From an uncultured Collinsella sp. (GTDB taxonomy: Bacteria; Actinomycetota; Coriobacteriia; Coriobacteriales; Coriobacteriaceae): DNA of 64,000 nucleotides. Shown here in pieces: positions 60,035 through 64,000 of the stretch; positions within the stretch are counted from its first letter, which is position 1, and every line of letters starts with the position of its first letter. Location: NCBI GenBank assembly GCA_900541205.1, contig UQIV01000006.1, forward strand, positions 1 through 64,000, read 5' to 3'. Under the pieces are notes generated by a model that had not been told where the DNA came from, did not search any database, and saw only the letters and a list, made by a program, of their open reading frames with translations. The position numbers and the translations under genes were made by a program.

Positions 60035-60075
60035 AAAAGGGGCACACGACCGTGGTGGTCGTGCGCCCCTTTTTG
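60035..60075 (+). terminator. Terminator after the GGDEF gene
   Basis: The stem AAAAGGGGC-ACGACC pairs with GGTCGT-GCCCCTTTT and is followed by T residues. Confidence 0.85.
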
Positions 60076-60221
60076 CGTTTGTGGGGGCCACCGGCCATAA
60101 TGCCCAGGCGCGGTGCGGCAAGACGGGCGTCTGCCGCCGCGACTCGGTACGAAATCAACGAGAACCAGTGTGCTCCATTAAGCTAAAGTTTGCGAACATC
60201 CTCTCTAAAAAGGTGAACTCG

Positions 60222-61157
60222 CTAGGCTTTTTTGGGTTTGTTGACGATGATGATGCCGCCGCAGACCAACAGCAGGGCAACGATGACGGTAACGGGGCTC
60301 GTGCCAGCGACCTCGCCGAGCAGCAGCGCGCTCAGCACCACACCAAAGACGGGGTTCATAAACCCAAAGACCGAGACGCGGCTGACGGGGTTGACGGCAA
60401 GCAGGCGCGACCACAGCGAGTACGCGACGGCGGAAATGAGTGCCATATAAATGATGAGCGCGATGGCGGGGGCGATTTCAGTGGGGGACAACGTGCCGCC
60501 CATCAAAAACCCGATGGCGGTAAGGACCACGCCACCGACTAAAAACTGCCACCCGGCAAGCAAGACGCTGTCGTGCTCGCGCGAGAAGATGCCGATCAGG
60601 CAGGTCGATAGGGCGCCTGCAACAGTGGAAGCCAAGATAAATCCCTCGCCGTCGAGCGTAAAGCCAAAGATGCCATCCGCGCCCGAAAGGTTGACGAGCG
60701 CGACGCCAGCAAAGCCCAACACACAGCCAAGCACCTTGGCCGTATTGAGCTTCTCGGTGCGAAACGCCAGGGCGGCAAAGAGGATTGCGAGGAAGTTGGC
60801 GCTGGCCTCGATGATGGAGCTCGACATGGCACTTGCGCGCGAGAGTCCCAGATAGAAAAAGAAGTACTGCCCGATAGTCTGGAAGAGCGACAAGACAAAG
60901 ATGGGCTTGATGTCACGAGCCTGCGGAATGAGGGGGCGGCGTTGGGCCGCGCTCATCCCAACGATAACCAGGGCGCCGGCAAGCGTAAAGCGTAAACCTG
61001 CAAAGAGCAGCTGCGAAGCGCTATCGTGCGCTGGGATGCCAAAGAGTGCGTAGCCGATCTTGATGCAGGGAAAGGCCGATCCCCAGAGTGCACAGCAAAC
61101 AAGACAGCCCAGGATGAGTCCGGGCAGGGTGGCGAGATACGGCTTGCGGCTTTCCAT
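60222..61157 (-). CDS. EamA/DMT-family transporter
   Basis: A 311-residue, ten-helix membrane protein with two EamA repeats. Family blocks are CCALWGSAFPCIKIGY in helix 1 and FGFMNPVFGVVLSALLLGE in helix 9. AGGAAGGA precedes the ATG at 61157; the frame runs further upstream but without signals. It lies 100 bp behind purL, after a terminator, so it is probably transcribed on its own. The substrate is unknown. Confidence 0.87.
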   Translation of the reverse strand: MESRKPYLATLPGLILGCLVCCALWGSAFPCIKIGYALFGIPAHDSASQLLFAGLRFTLAGALVIVGMSAAQRRPLIPQARDIKPIFVLSLFQTIGQYFFFYLGLSRASAMSSSIIEASANFLAILFAALAFRTEKLNTAKVLGCVLGFAGVALVNLSGADGIFGFTLDGEGFILASTVAGALSTCLIGIFSREHDSVLLAGWQFLVGGVVLTAIGFLMGGTLSPTEIAPAIALIIYMALISAVAYSLWSRLLAVNPVSRVSVFGFMNPVFGVVLSALLLGEVAGTSPVTVIVALLLVCGGIIIVNKPKKA

Positions 61158-61181
61158 GATGTCCTTCCTACATGCGCGAAG

Positions 61182-61219
61182 CAAAAAAGAACCCGCCACC
61201 GGATGTGTCGGTGGCGGGT
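61182..61219 (-). terminator. Terminator of purL
   Basis: On the minus strand ACCCGCCACCG pairs with CGGTGGCGGGT and is followed by TCTTTTTT. Confidence 0.88.
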
Positions 61220-61256
61220 GTTGTTACCCGAAGGGATTGTACCTGATGGGAAAGGT

Positions 61257-64000
61257 TTAAGCGAAGTAGGCCACGCCGCTCTCAAAGATCGGCATGAACT
61301 TATCGCCGGGGACATGCTCGGGCACGTTGCGGTACAGGTTGTCGCCGCGACGCTCGGCATGGCCCATCTTGCCCAGGACGCGGCCGTCGGGGCTCGTGAT
61401 GCCCTCGATGGCGAGTGCGGAGCCGTTGGGGTTGACGGAGAGATCCATGCTGGGCTTGCCGTTCTCGCCCACATACTGCGTGGCGACCTGGCCGTTGGCG
61501 ATCAGCTGGGTGAGCACTTCGTCATTGGCGACAAAGCGGCCCTCGCCGTGGCTGATGGCGACGGTGTAGGGGTCGTCGAGGCTGCACTGCGACAGCCACG
61601 GGGACAGGTTGGACGAGATGCGGGTGCGCACCAGACGGCTCTGATGACGACCGATGGTGTTGAACGTCAACGTGGGCGCATCGGGCGTGGCGTCGACGAT
61701 GTCGCCATAGGGCACCAGACCGAGCTTGACCAGGGCCTGGAAGCCGTTGCAGATGCCCAGCATCAGGCCGTCGCGGGCCTTGAGCAGGTCGCGAACTGCC
61801 TCGGTGACCTCGGGAGCGCGGAAGAACGCCGTGATGAACTTGGCGGAGCCATCGGGCTCGTCGCCGCCCGAGAAGCCGCCGGGGATCATGACGATCTGGC
61901 TTGCACGGATGCGGCGGGCAAGCTCGTGGGTGCTCTCGGCGACGGCCTCGGGCGTGAGGTTGTTGATCACGAAGGTGTCGGCTTCGGCACCGGCTGCGCG
62001 GAAGGCACGTGCGCTGTCGTACTCACAGTTGTTGCCGGGGAACACGGGGATGATCACGCGCGGACGGGCGATCTTGGCGCCGCTGTACACGTGGATGTCC
62101 TTGGCACGGAAGTCGATGGTCTCGACCTCGGGGGTCTCGCCGGCGCTGCGGTAGGCAAAGACGCCCTCGATGCCGCTCTCCCAGGCCTCCTGGAGCTCGG
62201 AGAGCTCGATGACCTCGGAGCCGGTGTCGATGACATAGCCCTCGACGGTGGTGCCCAGGGGCTCGACGACAACGCCGTCGGCGACCTCGGGCAGCTCGGC
62301 ATCCTCGGCGAGCTCGACGATAAAGCTGCCGTAGAGCGGGGTGAAGAGGCTCTCTACGTCTACATCATCGGCAAGCTCGATGCCGATCTGGTTACCGACG
62401 CACATCTTAAAGAGGCTCTCGGCGCCGCAGCCGTAGCCGGGCGTGGAGATGGCCAGGGCGTTGCCGGTAGCAGTGAGCGCCTCGACGGCGTCAAACGCGG
62501 CGAGCAGCTGCTGAGCGTCGGGGCGGTAGTCCTCGCCATAGGTGGCGGGGGCGATGCGGACGACGCGGTGCGTGAGGCCCTTGAACTCGGGCGAGACGGC
62601 GCGGGCGGCCTTGCCCACGGCGACGGCGAAGCTGATCAGGGTCGGCGGAACGTTGAGCTCGCCGGCCTCGTCCTCAAACGAACCGCTCATGGAGTCCTTA
62701 CCGCCGATGGCGCCGGCACCCAGGTCGACCTGGGCCATAAGGGCACCCAGGACGGCAGCCATGGGCTTGCCCCAGCGCTCGGCCTCGGTGCGCAGACGCT
62801 CGAAGTACTCCTGGAAGGAGAGATAGGCGCGCTTGTGCTCAAAGCCGGCGGCAACGAGCTTGGCGATGGACTCGACCACGGACAGGTAGGCGCCCGCAAA
62901 CTGGTCGGCCTCCATCAGATAGGGGTTGAAGCCCCATGCCATGGCGCTCGCCGTGGTGGTCTCGCCGTCCACGGGGAACTTGGCGACCATAGCCGAGCTT
63001 GGGGTGAGCTGCGTCTTGCCGCCAAAGGGCATGAGCACGGTCGCGGCACCGATGGTGGAGTCGAAGCGCTCGGAAAGGCCCTTGTTGGAGACGACGTTAA
63101 GATCGGTGACGAGCGAGGTCATGCGCTCGGCAAGCGTGGTGCCGGCCCAGCTGGGCTGCCACACGCTGCGGGCGCAGACGTGGGCGACCTGGTGCTTGGG
63201 CGTGCCGTTGGAGTTGAGGAACTCGCGGGACAGGTCGACGATGGCGACGCCGTTCCAGGCCATGCGCATGCGCGGCTCGGCGGTAACCTCGGCGATAACG
63301 GTTGCCTCCAGGTTCTCCTCGGCGGCGTAGCCCATGAACTCCTCGACGTCACCGTCTGCGACGGCGCAGGCCATGCGCTCCTGGGATTCAGAGATGGCGA
63401 GCTCGGTGCCGTCAAGACCGTCGTACTTCTTGGTCACGGTATCAAGGTCGACATACAAGCCGTCGGCAAGCTCGCCTACGGCGACCGAGACGCCGCCTGC
63501 GCCAAAGTCGTTGCAGCGCTTGATCAGACGGCAGGCATCGCCGCGGCGGAACAGACGCTGCAGCTTGCGCTCGACCGGGGCGTTGCCCTTCTGGACCTCG
63601 GCACCCGAGGTCTCGATGGACTCAGTGTTCTGGGTCTTGGAGGAGCCGGTGGCACCGCCGATGCCGTCACGGCCGGTGCGGCCGCCCAGCAGGATGATCT
63701 TGTCGGTGGGGGCGGGGCACTCGCGGCGTACGTGGTTTGCCGGGGTAGCGCCCACGACGGCGCCGACCTCCATGCGCTTGGCCACGTAACCGGGGTGATA
63801 GAGTTCGTTGACCTGACCGGTGGCAAGGCCGATCTGGTTGCCGTAGCTGGAGTAGCCGGCGGCAGCAGTGGTCACGAGCTTACGCTGCGGTAGCTTGCCC
63901 TCGAGCGTCTCGGACACGGGGACGGTGGGGTCGCCTGCGCCGGTGACGCGCATGGCCTGGTACACATAGCTGCGGCCCGAGAGCGGGTCGCGGATGGCGC
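61257..64000 (-). CDS. purL: Phosphoribosylformylglycinamidine synthase, single chain, N-terminus beyond window
   Basis: The fourth step of purine synthesis: FGAR, glutamine and ATP to FGAM. Over 900 residues are visible; the frame stays open to the right edge, so the start lies outside. The order is synthase domains (LLGGRTGRDGIGGATGSS, RLIKRCNDFGAGGVSVAVGE, GAGAIGGKDSMSGSF) then a class I glutaminase at the C-terminus (VFPGNNCEYDSARAF, catalytic Cys in LGICNGFQALVKLG, and HGEGRF). It is thus the large one-chain form seen in Proteobacteria and some anaerobic Gram-positives, and not the three-subunit PurLQS. Its own terminator follows. Confidence 0.95.
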   Translation of the reverse strand, partial: AIRDPLSGRSYVYQAMRVTGAGDPTVPVSETLEGKLPQRKLVTTAAAGYSSYGNQIGLATGQVNELYHPGYVAKRMEVGAVVGATPANHVRRECPAPTDKIILLGGRTGRDGIGGATGSSKTQNTESIETSGAEVQKGNAPVERKLQRLFRRGDACRLIKRCNDFGAGGVSVAVGELADGLYVDLDTVTKKYDGLDGTELAISESQERMACAVADGDVEEFMGYAAEENLEATVIAEVTAEPRMRMAWNGVAIVDLSREFLNSNGTPKHQVAHVCARSVWQPSWAGTTLAERMTSLVTDLNVVSNKGLSERFDSTIGAATVLMPFGGKTQLTPSSAMVAKFPVDGETTTASAMAWGFNPYLMEADQFAGAYLSVVESIAKLVAAGFEHKRAYLSFQEYFERLRTEAERWGKPMAAVLGALMAQVDLGAGAIGGKDSMSGSFEDEAGELNVPPTLISFAVAVGKAARAVSPEFKGLTHRVVRIAPATYGEDYRPDAQQLLAAFDAVEALTATGNALAISTPGYGCGAESLFKMCVGNQIGIELADDVDVESLFTPLYGSFIVELAEDAELPEVADGVVVEPLGTTVEGYVIDTGSEVIELSELQEAWESGIEGVFAYRSAGETPEVETIDFRAKDIHVYSGAKIARPRVIIPVFPGNNCEYDSARAFRAAGAEADTFVINNLTPEAVAESTHELARRIRASQIVMIPGGFSGGDEPDGSAKFITAFFRAPEVTEAVRDLLKARDGLMLGICNGFQALVKLGLVPYGDIVDATPDAPTLTFNTIGRHQSRLVRTRISSNLSPWLSQCSLDDPYTVAISHGEGRFVANDEVLTQLIANGQVATQYVGENGKPSMDLSVNPNGSALAIEGITSPDGRVLGKMGHAERRGDNLYRNVPEHVPGDKFMPIFESGVAYFA

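Noticed and set aside
61026..63893. A very long open frame opposite purL
   Set aside because: It is a mirror of purL codon bias in GC-rich DNA; its protein is low-complexity Gly/Ala/Asp with no family, and purL itself is certain.
1..64000. tRNA, rRNA or tmRNA genes
   Set aside because: Scanning by eye for conserved T-loop and rRNA sequences gave no candidates; a covariance search would be decisive.

Overview
The window looks like chromosomal DNA of a gut Coriobacteriia, most likely Collinsella or a close relative. This is inferred from gene content and high GC, not from a marker gene. The supporting content is a bile salt hydrolase, an anaerobe-type rubrerythrin, a flavin/Etf electron-confurcating lactate dehydrogenase, a one-chain PurL, PdxS/PdxT with a divergent PdxR, LPXTG-like surface proteins with degenerate signals, and an RGG-tailed protein. 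I found no rRNA, tRNA, CRISPR array, prophage or recognisable transposase.

Layout. 1-9.6 kb: a surface adhesin-like protein next to a purine permease whose 3' end is duplicated on the far side of the adhesin; a degenerate peptide deformylase; bile salt hydrolase; Kup; and an EamA exporter with a divergent LysR gene. 9.6-17.6 kb: an HTH-aminotransferase fusion with its own operator and an in-frame internal start, then an operon (amidohydrolase-like, two ceramidase-fold proteins, PTS EIIBC) facing a LysR gene. 17.6-25.8 kb: a canonical-motif short deformylase, MFS exporter, RGG protein, a palindrome-rich spacer, pdxST/pdxR, and a nuclease-like gene bounded by two copies of a 120-bp repeat whose ends carry stop codons in three frames. 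25.8-32.4 kb: rubrerythrin, an alcohol/aldehyde dehydrogenase pair, HIRAN and phosphoesterase genes, and DUF2130. 32.4-41.8 kb: Ski2-like helicase, TrmB, a methyltransferase, an XRE/DUF4097 pair, Elp3 and a spermidine-synthase-like protein. 41.8-47.5 kb: a TerB-domain protein, a BrxC/BrxD-like ATPase and an Lhr-like helicase. 47.5-51.6 kb: a DUF554 membrane protein and an operon of small secreted proteins. 51.9-64 kb: lactate dehydrogenase/EtfB/EtfA, an HD hydrolase, AzlCD, KdgT, a diguanylate cyclase, a second EamA protein, and purL running off the right end.

The most promising places for something new are the repeat-bounded nuclease-like cassette (24.1-25.7 kb), the TerB-ATPase-helicase module (41.9-47.5 kb), the PTS plus ceramidase-fold operon (11.4-16.5 kb), and the dual-start HTH-aminotransferase gene (9.7-11.2 kb).
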